From JBFLYZ01 sp040756415 (lineage in GTDB: Bacteria; Bacteroidota; Bacteroidia; JADZBD01), in assembly GCA_040756415.1 (NCBI GenBank), contig JBFLYZ010000010.1, forward strand, positions 1 through 64,000: a DNA stretch of 64,000 nt, read 5' to 3'. Below, in pieces: positions 45,263-52,801 of the stretch. The notes under the pieces were generated by a model. The model ran no database searches, was not told the DNA's origin, and saw nothing but the letters and a program-made list of their open reading frames with translations. Numbering within the stretch: position 1 is the stretch's first letter; every line of letters starts with the position of its first letter. The position numbers were made by a program, and so were the translations under genes.

Positions 45263-47356
45263 CTACACTTTGATCCCGATCACCAGGATATCATCCAACT
45301 GCTCGATATGTCCTTTCCACTGATCTAAAGTCTCTTCCAGGAGGTCTTTCTGGCTTTGCATGGCCTTGTCGTAGATGGACACAAGCAGCTTTTTGAAGTT
45401 CCTGGTCATCATCTTTTTGCCCTTATCGCCCCCGAACTGGTCGGCATAGCCATCGGAGAACAGGTACACGTGGTCGCCTTTCCTGATCTCCACCTCGTGG
45501 TTGATGAACTCCTGCATCTCGCTGGTGATGCCGCCCACGGCCGCCTTGGTGGAGCTGTACTCCAGCAATTGCCCATCGCGCACTATCCATAAGGGCCGGT
45601 TGGCGCCCGCGAACTCCAGCCTCATACGCTGCAGGTCGAAAGAGCAGAGGGCTATGTCCATGCCATCGCGCGAAGCGGTATGCTCCTCGTTCTGCTTGAG
45701 CGCGGCCTTTACGTTCAGGTTGACCGATGAAAGTATATCGGAAGGTTTGGAGAGATTGATCTCCAGTATAGCCTGGTTGAGCTTGTCGATGCCGATCATG
45801 CTCATAAAGGCGCCCGGTACCCCGTGTCCGGTGCAGTCGGCCGCGGCTATCATCACCCGGCTGCCCCGGTTGGCGAACCAGTAAAAATCACCGCTTACTA
45901 TGTTCTTGGGGCGGAACATGATGAAGAATTCGGGGAAGACCTTTTTGATCTCATCCGGATTGGGAAGAAGGGTGCTCTGTATCTGCTTGGCGTAATAGAT
46001 GCTGTCGGAAATATCCTTGTTCTTTTCCTCGATGATGTTCTTCTGCAGCTCGATCTCGATATTGCGCAGCTCCAGGTCGCGGTTGGCCTTTTGCTTGAGC
46101 TGGTAGCGCCTGTACATGCCGGCAATAAGCATCAGAAGCAGTACGCCCGCCCCGACCGAGAACCAGAGTATCATTTTCGAGCGGGACTCTTGCATCTGGT
46201 TCTTCTGCGTAAGGAACTCGATCTCCTTCTGCTGCTTCTCCTCCTTAAAGGTCTCCTCCATCTTTTCCATCTGGGTCTTGATGTCGGCATTGCTCAGCGA
46301 ATCTTTCAGCGCAGTGAATTTCTTGTAATATTCGTGCGCGGCCTTGTAATCGCCCGTTTTTTCCGAGAGGATAGAGAAGGTTTCGTAGGCCACTTTCAAG
46401 GCGCTGAGGTTATCGTATTTCTTGCTCAGCTCCACGGCCTGCTCAAGGGCCTGGCGGGCTTTCAGGAAATCGAAGCGCTCGATGTAGGCGCTGGCAATAT
46501 TGCTCAGCAGCAAACAATTGTTCGATTCGTTGCCTATCTCTTTGTTGAAGTCGAGGGCCTGCTGGAAATAGTTCAGCGCCTTTACGTATTCTTTTTTGGC
46601 GGTGGCCGCGTTACCCAGGTTCTGCATCACGCTCGAGAGGTTGGGAGCCTTGCTGCCCATTTCCTCGTACAGGGCTTTCGACTTCAGGAAAAAATATTCG
46701 GCCGAGTCGTAATCCTCCACATCGTAATAGGTAATGCCCAGGTTCATGAGGTTGATCGCCAGCCAGGGCTTGTTGTCCAGCTCGGTGTTCATCTTCATGG
46801 CCGTGAGAAAATACTCGCGGGCCTTGAGCGGCAATTGCTGGGAGAGGTAAATGTTGCCCAGGTTGTTGTAAACACCGGCAACTCCTTTCCTGTCATTGAT
46901 GCTTTCGGATATTTTTTTTGAGGTGAGGTAGCTGTCCAGGGCCTCTTTGTTCTTGCCCAGCCGGTTGTAGGCATTGCCCAGGTTGTTCCAGGTGCGCGCC
47001 AGGTCCAGCTCGCAGTGAGGCGCTTTTTCAAAATAGGGTAGGGCTTTTTTCAGATACTCTACGCCTTCCTTGGCGTAACCGTAGGTAAAATAGCTGTAGC
47101 CGATCTCGAAATAGGATTTGCCGATGAACTTATCGCTTTGTATCTGCCCGGCCAGTTTCAGGGCCAGCTCGGCCTGTTCGATGGCTTTCATGTGGTCCTC
47201 GCTGAGCTCGATGCGGGCCAGCCGGAGGTAGGCCTTTACCGTGCCCGTATCCTGTTTGCCGGCTTCGATCACGGCCATAAGGCTGTCGCGCTCATCAGCA
47301 AAAGAAATGCCCCGGCACAATGTCAGGGCAAACAGCAATACATATAATCTCTTCAT
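45263..47356 (-). CDS. TPR-repeat membrane protein with SpoIIE/PP2C phosphatase domain
   Basis: A 697-residue protein: signal peptide (MKRLYVLLFALTLCRG), about eight tetratricopeptide repeats in the periplasm (residues ~35-360), a membrane helix (about 395-415, KMILWFSVGAGVLLLMLIAG), a cytoplasmic coiled coil, then the DSIYYAKQIQSTLLPNPDEI linker and a SpoIIE-type PP2C phosphatase domain with RPKNIVSGDFYWF, AAADCTGHGVPGAFMSMIG and LFSDGYADQFGG. It is expected to turn a periplasmic signal into dephosphorylation of a serine/threonine target, possibly an anti-sigma-antagonist. The frame opens at GTG 47410, but ATG 47356 starts the signal peptide. It follows a related TPR gene that lacks the phosphatase. 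Confidence 0.9.
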   Translation of the reverse strand: MKRLYVLLFALTLCRGISFADERDSLMAVIEAGKQDTGTVKAYLRLARIELSEDHMKAIEQAELALKLAGQIQSDKFIGKSYFEIGYSYFTYGYAKEGVEYLKKALPYFEKAPHCELDLARTWNNLGNAYNRLGKNKEALDSYLTSKKISESINDRKGVAGVYNNLGNIYLSQQLPLKAREYFLTAMKMNTELDNKPWLAINLMNLGITYYDVEDYDSAEYFFLKSKALYEEMGSKAPNLSSVMQNLGNAATAKKEYVKALNYFQQALDFNKEIGNESNNCLLLSNIASAYIERFDFLKARQALEQAVELSKKYDNLSALKVAYETFSILSEKTGDYKAAHEYYKKFTALKDSLSNADIKTQMEKMEETFKEEKQQKEIEFLTQKNQMQESRSKMILWFSVGAGVLLLMLIAGMYRRYQLKQKANRDLELRNIEIELQKNIIEEKNKDISDSIYYAKQIQSTLLPNPDEIKKVFPEFFIMFRPKNIVSGDFYWFANRGSRVMIAAADCTGHGVPGAFMSMIGIDKLNQAILEINLSKPSDILSSVNLNVKAALKQNEEHTASRDGMDIALCSFDLQRMRLEFAGANRPLWIVRDGQLLEYSSTKAAVGGITSEMQEFINHEVEIRKGDHVYLFSDGYADQFGGDKGKKMMTRNFKKLLVSIYDKAMQSQKDLLEETLDQWKGHIEQLDDILVIGIKV

Positions 47357-47406
47357 GGGCGTTGCTCCGGAACAAAAATCGCATTCCGCAGCCATTTGGC
47401 AAAATA

Positions 47407-48885
47407 TCACGGATTTTTTATGTCGTGCCTGGAAAGGGCCCTGCCGATGTACTTCTCAGAAGGCAGAAGACTTTGCTGTATCCGCCTGGCATAATGAATG
47501 GAATCCAGGATCTCGCGCTGCTTCTCCTCTACAAGCGCCTTTTGCCGGGTGATCACCTCGTTTGCTTTCTGTTTTTCGCGGTAACCCCGGTAAATGAAAA
47601 AGGCAAGCAGCAGCATGACGAAGAAGCCTGCTATGAATCCGTTCCGCTGCAGAGAAGCGCGCTGTGCATCGGCATCACTGCGGGCCAGTTGGGCATCTTT
47701 GCGCAGCAGTTCCTTGTCCTTTTTCTCGGTATTGTACTTTTCCTGCAGCTCATTCACCTGCATGGAGTTCTTTTCATTGAGGAGGGTGTCCTTCAGCCCC
47801 GTATATTTCTGGTAGAAAAGGTATGCCTTTTCAAAATTCTTTTGCGCTCCATAGGCGTCAGCAAGGCCCTTATAGCATTCCTTTATTATTTCCCTCGCGC
47901 CTATCCCGGTGGCGGTGCTTAGCGTTTGCTGCGTCATGGCTATGCAGGAGGCATAGTCCATCTTTTCAAAATAGAGCCGCGCGATATTGAGGCCGATACC
48001 GGCCACCTCCATTTTGTTCCCGGTCTGCTCGTGGATTTTCACGGATTCGAGAAACATGCTTAACGCCACTTCGTTCTTTCCCATTTGCTGGTACACGTTT
48101 CCGATATTATTCAGTGTAAGAGCTATGCCGGCCATATCACCGGCCGCCTTTCGGATATCCAGGGCCCGTAAAAGATAATCCAGCGACTTGCTGTATCCGG
48201 CCGTATCGCGCTCCGACATGGCAATGACCAGGCTGGTGTTCCCGATATTGCTCAGGCAGGTGGCTACAGTCAGCCGGTCGCCAAGTTTTTCGAAAAGCTC
48301 CAGGGCCTGCTGGTAATATGATTGGGCCTGGTTCATCAATTCGATATTATTGGTCAGCGTGGCCTTATTGTAGTATACATTGCCGATATTGACCAGGGCG
48401 CTTCCTTCTCCGGGCAGATCGTTGATATCCTCACGCAGCTTGAGCGACTGCAGGTAATATTCAATGGCCTGGTCATAGTCGCCACGGCTGCGGCTCACCA
48501 ATCCCAGATTATTGTAGGCCGAAGCCATGCCTTTTTTGTTCTTTAGCGAAACATAGATGTCGAGCGCGCGCTGCTGGTCCTTTTCCGATGAGTCGAGCAG
48601 GGCCAGGTAAAAAAACGCCACGCCCCGGTTGCCGTAGGCCTTGGCTTGCCCGAACCGGAAGCCGAGCTGCTGCGCCAGGGCAAGCGCCTCGCCCGCAAAT
48701 TCAACCGAACGCGAAGGATCAAGGGTCCAGTACTTGACCGCGATCTGGTTGAGCAGGTTGACCTTGTTGGTGTCTTCCGAGGCTGTTTTGAGAAGATGGG
48801 CCAATGAGTCGAGCTGCGAAGTTTGCGCTTGCATAAGCGGTGCCATGAACAAACATAGCAGCAGATAAAAAGGGTGTTTAGCCAT
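47407..48885 (-). CDS. TPR-repeat membrane protein ending before a SpoIIE domain
   Basis: A 492-residue relative of the next gene: signal peptide (residues 1-20), TPR array (~25-350), a coiled coil, a membrane helix (GFIAGFFVMLLLAFFIYRGY), a second short coiled coil, and the linker motif ILDSIHYARRIQQSLLPS. The protein then stops about 16 residues later (EKYIGRALSRHDIKNP), so no phosphatase domain follows. I see no leftover phosphatase coding in any frame before the next gene, so this is either a natural short form or an old truncation. Position suggests it is cotranscribed with the SpoIIE protein and might pair with it. Confidence 0.85.
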   Translation of the reverse strand: MAKHPFYLLLCLFMAPLMQAQTSQLDSLAHLLKTASEDTNKVNLLNQIAVKYWTLDPSRSVEFAGEALALAQQLGFRFGQAKAYGNRGVAFFYLALLDSSEKDQQRALDIYVSLKNKKGMASAYNNLGLVSRSRGDYDQAIEYYLQSLKLREDINDLPGEGSALVNIGNVYYNKATLTNNIELMNQAQSYYQQALELFEKLGDRLTVATCLSNIGNTSLVIAMSERDTAGYSKSLDYLLRALDIRKAAGDMAGIALTLNNIGNVYQQMGKNEVALSMFLESVKIHEQTGNKMEVAGIGLNIARLYFEKMDYASCIAMTQQTLSTATGIGAREIIKECYKGLADAYGAQKNFEKAYLFYQKYTGLKDTLLNEKNSMQVNELQEKYNTEKKDKELLRKDAQLARSDADAQRASLQRNGFIAGFFVMLLLAFFIYRGYREKQKANEVITRQKALVEEKQREILDSIHYARRIQQSLLPSEKYIGRALSRHDIKNP

Positions 48886-48929
48886 GAGGTAAATATAGTA
48901 TAAATGGCTTTTTTTTACCTTAGCCCCAC

Positions 48930-49478
48930 ATGAAAAACCTTTATATCATCCTCGCAGTGATCGGACTCTGGTCCTTTACCCTGGCGGACGACAGTTGCGG
49001 CAAGCAGCGCTGGGAGATAAAGACCCTGAGCGATAAGGATGCCGGCAAGATCAGGCTCAAGCCGAAGAAGACCACCATCAGGAAAATGCGCGCCTTAAAA
49101 GTAAAGCCCACCAAGGACGATACGCCCCGTCAGCCCATTGAGATGAAAGCGGTGAAACTGGATTGCTACATTGCCGAGTACAAGAAGGAGGGCGATCACG
49201 ATTATCACCTCATTATTTTCAGCGGCAAGGATACCATGGTGGCCGAGATCGTGGACCCCGATTGCCCTGACGCGAAAAAGAGCCAGTATAACAGCACCTT
49301 CAGAACGGTGCGCGATACCTTTGACGTCTATAAAAAACAGGGGAAATATAAAAAACACAAGTGGCGCATCACGGGAATACCCTTTATAGACGTGAAGCAT
49401 AACGGAACCAGGCCTGAAGGGCAGGCGCCCAACGAGGTGGAGATACACCCCGTGATGAAAATGGAGAGACTGAATTAG
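48930..49478 (+). CDS. Exported protein of unknown function (OB-like family)
   Basis: A 182-residue protein with a signal peptide (MKNLYIILAVIGLWSFTLAD), then a core that I recall from a widespread family of uncharacterised bacterial secreted proteins: WEIKTLSDKDA, a short spacer, KLDCYIAEYKKEGDHDYHLI, a conserved MVAEIVDPDCP, then WRITGIPFIDVKHN and the terminal APNEVEIHPVMKME. The strand order and the IxVxxxxHPV end look OB-fold-like. Conserved Asp, His and Cys residues could form a site, but no activity is known. It has no T9SS tail, so it is periplasmic or secreted by another path. Confidence 0.7.
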   Translation: MKNLYIILAVIGLWSFTLADDSCGKQRWEIKTLSDKDAGKIRLKPKKTTIRKMRALKVKPTKDDTPRQPIEMKAVKLDCYIAEYKKEGDHDYHLIIFSGKDTMVAEIVDPDCPDAKKSQYNSTFRTVRDTFDVYKKQGKYKKHKWRITGIPFIDVKHNGTRPEGQAPNEVEIHPVMKMERLN

Positions 49479-49482
49479 TATG

Positions 49483-49581
49483 TAGTTTGTAGTGTGTGGT
49501 TTGTAGGACGTTGCTGATTTGCATCCCGGCTACCCCGTAACCTATAACAACTACAAACTACCTACTACACACTACAAACTA
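49483..49581. repeat. Imperfect inverted repeat built from TAGTTTGTAG units
   Basis: The left arm TAGTTTGTAGTGTGT (49483-49497) is perfectly complementary to ACACACTACAAACTA (49567-49581). Beyond these 15-bp arms, further TTTGTAG / CTACAAA units extend the symmetry imperfectly. The loop is about 70 bases. It lies in the short gap between the secreted-protein gene and the PycTM-like gene and could be a small palindromic mobile or REP-like element, or form a large hairpin in the transcript. Confidence 0.7.
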
Positions 49582-49586
49582 TTCTC

Positions 49587-50090
49587 ATGTACGACAAGCT
49601 TAAGGATATATTCGATAACGTGAACGAATGGCTGCGCTTTGCCGAGGCCAAGCATGGGGCGCTGATCGTGCTCAACAGCGGTGTGATATTCGGTGTGCTG
49701 AGCGTGCGCAAGGATTATCCCATGATCCCCGAAGCGGTCATTATGGTGTCGCTGGCCTGCCTGGGACTGAGCATACTCTTCTCCTTCGTTTCGCTCTTTC
49801 CGCGCTCGCGCAAAAGGCCGGTGGACAAGCCCAGGCCAAAGAACGCCAACCTGTTCTTCAACGGCCATCTCTGCCTCTTCGATACCGAGGACCTGAAGGC
49901 TGAGCTCAACCGCAGCCTGAACACCGGCCACCTCTTTACTCCGCTGGAGGAGAACCTGGTGGAGCAGATCATCATCGCATCGGGTATAGCCAGCACCAAA
50001 TACATCCTGTTCAAGCGCGCGCTCATCGCTACGGTGTGCGCGTTTGTGGTGCCGGTGCTGTACGCAGCCTGGCTCTTTGCGGTAAAATAA
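49587..50090 (+). CDS. PycTM-like membrane protein (Pycsar effector family), orphan
   Basis: A 167-residue protein with the layout of the PycTM effector family: an N-terminal amphipathic helix, two closely spaced membrane helices (about 23-40 with EAKHGALIVLNSGVIFGVLS, and 48-70), a cytoplasmic part with ANLFFNGHLCLFDTEDLKAE and EEQ-like EQIIIASGIASTKYILFKRA, then a third membrane helix at the C-terminus. In Pycsar defence these effectors depolarise the membrane when a neighbouring uridylate cyclase makes cCMP or cUMP. No cyclase gene is within the window's 14 kb to the right or the genes to the left, so the protein is either an orphan, controlled in trans, or has a non-defence role. The family assignment is by remembered pattern. 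Confidence 0.6.
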   Translation: MYDKLKDIFDNVNEWLRFAEAKHGALIVLNSGVIFGVLSVRKDYPMIPEAVIMVSLACLGLSILFSFVSLFPRSRKRPVDKPRPKNANLFFNGHLCLFDTEDLKAELNRSLNTGHLFTPLEENLVEQIIIASGIASTKYILFKRALIATVCAFVVPVLYAAWLFAVK

Positions 50091-50123
50091 AAGCGCCCTG
50101 TCTCCGGATGAAAACAGGGCGCT
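50086..50123. terminator. Terminator between convergent genes
   Basis: A perfect 9-bp stem (50092-50100 with 50115-50123). On the minus strand it is followed by TTTATTTTA, serving the small gene that ends at 50128. The plus-strand side is weaker. It overlaps the stop of the PycTM-like gene. Confidence 0.75.
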
Positions 50124-50127
50124 GCCC

Positions 50128-50319
50128 TTATTGGGTTTTTATTTCCGTTGTGCCGGTATTGCTTTTGCCTTCATCACCGCAATAGTTATATGCTTTGCAA
50201 TGTCCGTCTTTTCCCCAGCCGCCTTTATGGCAATAGTGGTGGCCCAGGGTGGCGAAAAGGGTGCCGGCCGTCAGCACGGTGGTCACGATAAAGACCGTGA
50301 TCTTGGTTGATCGTTTCAT
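50128..50319 (-). CDS. Small His/Cys-rich membrane-anchored peptide
   Basis: A 63-residue protein with an N-terminal signal anchor (KITVFIVTTVLTAGTLFATLG) followed by a short tail rich in His, Cys, Gly and Lys (HHYCHKGGWGKDGHCKAYNY). The H-H-x-C-H and H-C pairs could bind a transition metal. It lies 5 bases downstream of another small membrane protein gene and is probably cotranscribed. No family was recognised. Confidence 0.65.
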   Translation of the reverse strand: MKRSTKITVFIVTTVLTAGTLFATLGHHYCHKGGWGKDGHCKAYNYCGDEGKSNTGTTEIKTQ

Positions 50320-50324
50320 GATGA

Positions 50325-50564
50325 TTAAGGATTAGGGGTTTGTTTTTCAGTGGTTGTTGCATCGGGATTCTCCCTGTAATAGCCGCAGCAGCCGTAATAG
50401 CCCTCGGCAGCATAGCGTTTGCGCCACCCGCCCCAGAGCAGGTGAAAGATGGCTTTGATGACCAGGAAGAACAGGATGATCTTGAGGAGCAGGAAAGGGG
50501 CCAGGAAGATGAGTGCGCCTGCCAATACGCCTGCCGCAATGGTTTTAAGTACTTGTGTTGACAT
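50325..50564 (-). CDS. Small membrane protein with Cys/Tyr-rich tail
   Basis: A 79-residue protein with one or two hydrophobic stretches (AAGVLAGALIFLAPFLLLKI and ILFFLVIKAIFHLLWG) and a polar tail containing YYGCCGYY. As I recall, small proteins with this AGALIFLAPFLLL pattern often sit with periplasmic metal or stress-sensing proteins (Spy/CpxP-like) in Bacteroidota; no such protein is adjacent here. It is first in a two-gene unit with the His/Cys-rich peptide. Confidence 0.65.
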   Translation of the reverse strand: MSTQVLKTIAAGVLAGALIFLAPFLLLKIILFFLVIKAIFHLLWGGWRKRYAAEGYYGCCGYYRENPDATTTEKQTPNP

Positions 50565-50793
50565 GATAAAGGGTTTTTTGTTTAGCCCGCCAGTTGTACA
50601 CCTGGCGAGGGGTTATACCGCATAGACGGATAGGCCTGCCCGCGTATTTTAAAGATTGTGCGGATTTTTTACCTTATCTGATCTGTACATGAATTGCTCC
50701 CGCTGGCAGCCCGAATGGTTCCCGGCCGTGGATACGGTAAGGCGGCCGCACGGTTGGGAATACGAGTAAAAGATTGCAGAATGTAAGGCTGAG

Positions 50794-51204
50794 TTATAAA
50801 TCCGGCAGCTCTATTTCATCCTCCACGATAAACGCTCCCGGGAAATCGGCCTTGATCTTTTGCAGGAATTGATAAGCCTCTAATTTCGTGCGGAAATTAC
50901 CCGCGCGGATCTTGAAATAAGGCGTTTCAAAGAGCTCGTAAGCCTTCATGTCGGGGTTCTTGCTCAAAAACTTTGATTTGGCGTCCTTGGCCTTCATTTT
51001 TTCGGCCCCGAAGAACACCTGCACCCGGTAGCCTTTGATCTTCCCGTTCTGGCTATCGGTGTATTTCTGCACCATCTCAGCCACCTTCTCATCCTGCACG
51101 ATCTCCACCTTTCCGCTGTCGGGGTTCTGGGCGCAGACCATAAACGGAAATAAGGGCAAAAACAGGCCGAGAGCGAGCGAGCGTAAAGCGGTGGAAAAAT
51201 ACAT
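50794..51204 (-). CDS. Exported SPOR-domain protein
   Basis: A 136-residue protein with a signal peptide (cleavage near MVCAQ) and a C-terminal SPOR domain: GYRVQVFFG at residue ~57, then YFKIRAGNFRTKLEAYQFLQ. SPOR domains bind denuded peptidoglycan at division sites, so this protein probably works in the periplasm on the septal wall. The short acidic tail (VEDEIELPDL) is unremarkable. It is divergent from the respiratory operon starting at 51488. Confidence 0.87.
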   Translation of the reverse strand: MYFSTALRSLALGLFLPLFPFMVCAQNPDSGKVEIVQDEKVAEMVQKYTDSQNGKIKGYRVQVFFGAEKMKAKDAKSKFLSKNPDMKAYELFETPYFKIRAGNFRTKLEAYQFLQKIKADFPGAFIVEDEIELPDL

Positions 51205-51405
51205 GGAGCAAAGGTAGATTATTTCGCCTACAAAGCATTTTTGATGCCATTTTCGGCATCGATAAAGGCGTTGCGCGAAGCGACAAAAACCGCTCTAAAA
51301 ATAGATAAAATATTTGCAAGCACTTTCTCTTATTTAGAATGATTTTAAATTACTTTTTGTGTATTAAATTTCCCACAAAATTAATTTACGGTTTGATTCT
51401 TCTTA

Positions 51406-51413
51406 TAAATTTG
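51406..51413 (+). promoter_or_regulatory. Candidate -7 element for the act-cox operon
   Basis: TAAATTTG, exact TAnnTTTG, 75 bases before the actA ATG. A TTTG at 51392-51395 lies too close (10 bases) to be the paired -33 box. The whole 51330-51420 stretch is AT-rich and likely holds the operon promoter. Confidence 0.45.
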
Positions 51414-51487
51414 TCGCGCAAATACCAGGATTGTCACAGAATTGTCAATGGGTATTTTACGGAATTAGTTAACAGTAAAACCTTTAT

Positions 51488-52771
51488 ATGATAACATTGT
51501 GCAGCAGCCGATTCCGACCAGGATTGGCACTCGTTACCACCCTCGCACTGTCACTGCTCCTTTTCACCTCCACAGCTTACGCGGCATCTGACGGAAAAAA
51601 GATCTTCAAAACCAATTGCGCCAGTTGTCACTTCCTGGACGATAAAATGTCTACCGGACCCGGCCTGGCCGGCATCTCCGGCAGGCGGCCGGATAAGCAA
51701 TGGCTGTTCGATTGGGTGAAGGATAACGAGACTTTTGCCAAGAAGAATCCGGACGCCATGTCCCTGAAGAACAAGTATCCGGGTTCAATGAACGTGTTCG
51801 CTGGCGTGCTTTCCGATGAGGATATCAAAGCTGTAGTTGATTATATCTATTCCGAACCGGGCCCGGAGAAGAAGGTCACCGATGGTGGCGGAACCACTAC
51901 CCAAACAGGGCCGGTGGTAGAGGAAAAAGGCATTAACCCGGTTTACCTGCTTCTTACCATTGCGGCCATCCTGCTCATACTTATTAACGTGCTCAAGAGC
52001 GTTAAGAAGAACCTGCAGAACGCCCGCAACAGGGAGCTGGGCCTTCCTGCCTTGCCCGAATACACCTTCCGCCAGTGGTGTTCGCATAACAAGCGCACCG
52101 TTGCGGTAGTGCTCATCTTCTTCTTCGCATGGGGCAGCAAGGCCGCCTGGGATGGCATGTGGGACCTGGGCGTATATACCGGCTACAAGCCCGATCAGCC
52201 CATCAAGTTCTCGCACAAGATACATGCCGGTGACAACAAAATAGCCTGTGAATACTGCCACTCGGGGGTGCTCAAATCCAAAGTGGCCGGTGTGCCTTCG
52301 GTTAACGTTTGTATGAACTGCCATAAGGGTATTGAGTCAGGCCCCACCACCGGCACTGAAGAAATAGCCAAGATCTATGAGGCGGCCGGTTTCGATGCCA
52401 GCACCAAAACCTATTCGAAGACCCCTAAGCCGCTGGTATGGAACAAAGTACATGTGCTTCCCGATTTCGTTTTCTTCAGCCACCAGCAGCACGTGGTAGT
52501 GGGTAAGCAGGAATGCGTTACCTGCCATGGCGATCTTACCAAGATGGATGTGGCGCAGCAGACCGTACCCCTGACCATGGGATGGTGCGTGGAGTGCCAC
52601 CATAAGACCGAGGTTCCCGGCCTGGCCACCGATCAGAAGACCGGAACGGCCGTGAACGCTTATTACGAAGAGCTGCACAAGAACCTGAAGCTGAAATATA
52701 GGGGCAAGGCGGATAGCCTGCTCACCGTTGAGCGTATGGGCGGACTGGAGTGCGGTAAGTGCCATTATTAA
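51488..52771 (+). CDS. actA: Alternative complex III subunit ActA, multiheme cytochrome c
   Basis: A 427-residue c-type cytochrome. It has a signal/anchor helix (residues 12-32), an N-terminal class I cytochrome c domain (C44-A-S-C47-H48), two membrane helices (about 150-170 and 200-220), then a multiheme domain with five further CXXCH motifs (CEYCH, CMNCH, CVTCH, CVECH, CGKCH). Together with ActB-F it forms the quinol:cytochrome c oxidoreductase that replaces bc1 in many Bacteroidota. The hemes carry electrons toward the terminal oxidase. There are six heme sites in all; the family core is usually described as pentaheme, so the N-terminal cytochrome domain is an addition or a phylum variant. 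First gene of the operon. Confidence 0.93.
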   Translation: MITLCSSRFRPGLALVTTLALSLLLFTSTAYAASDGKKIFKTNCASCHFLDDKMSTGPGLAGISGRRPDKQWLFDWVKDNETFAKKNPDAMSLKNKYPGSMNVFAGVLSDEDIKAVVDYIYSEPGPEKKVTDGGGTTTQTGPVVEEKGINPVYLLLTIAAILLILINVLKSVKKNLQNARNRELGLPALPEYTFRQWCSHNKRTVAVVLIFFFAWGSKAAWDGMWDLGVYTGYKPDQPIKFSHKIHAGDNKIACEYCHSGVLKSKVAGVPSVNVCMNCHKGIESGPTTGTEEIAKIYEAAGFDASTKTYSKTPKPLVWNKVHVLPDFVFFSHQQHVVVGKQECVTCHGDLTKMDVAQQTVPLTMGWCVECHHKTEVPGLATDQKTGTAVNAYYEELHKNLKLKYRGKADSLLTVERMGGLECGKCHY

Positions 52772-52801
52772 TCCTGAATTGACCTTTTTTATATAAGCCG
52801 T

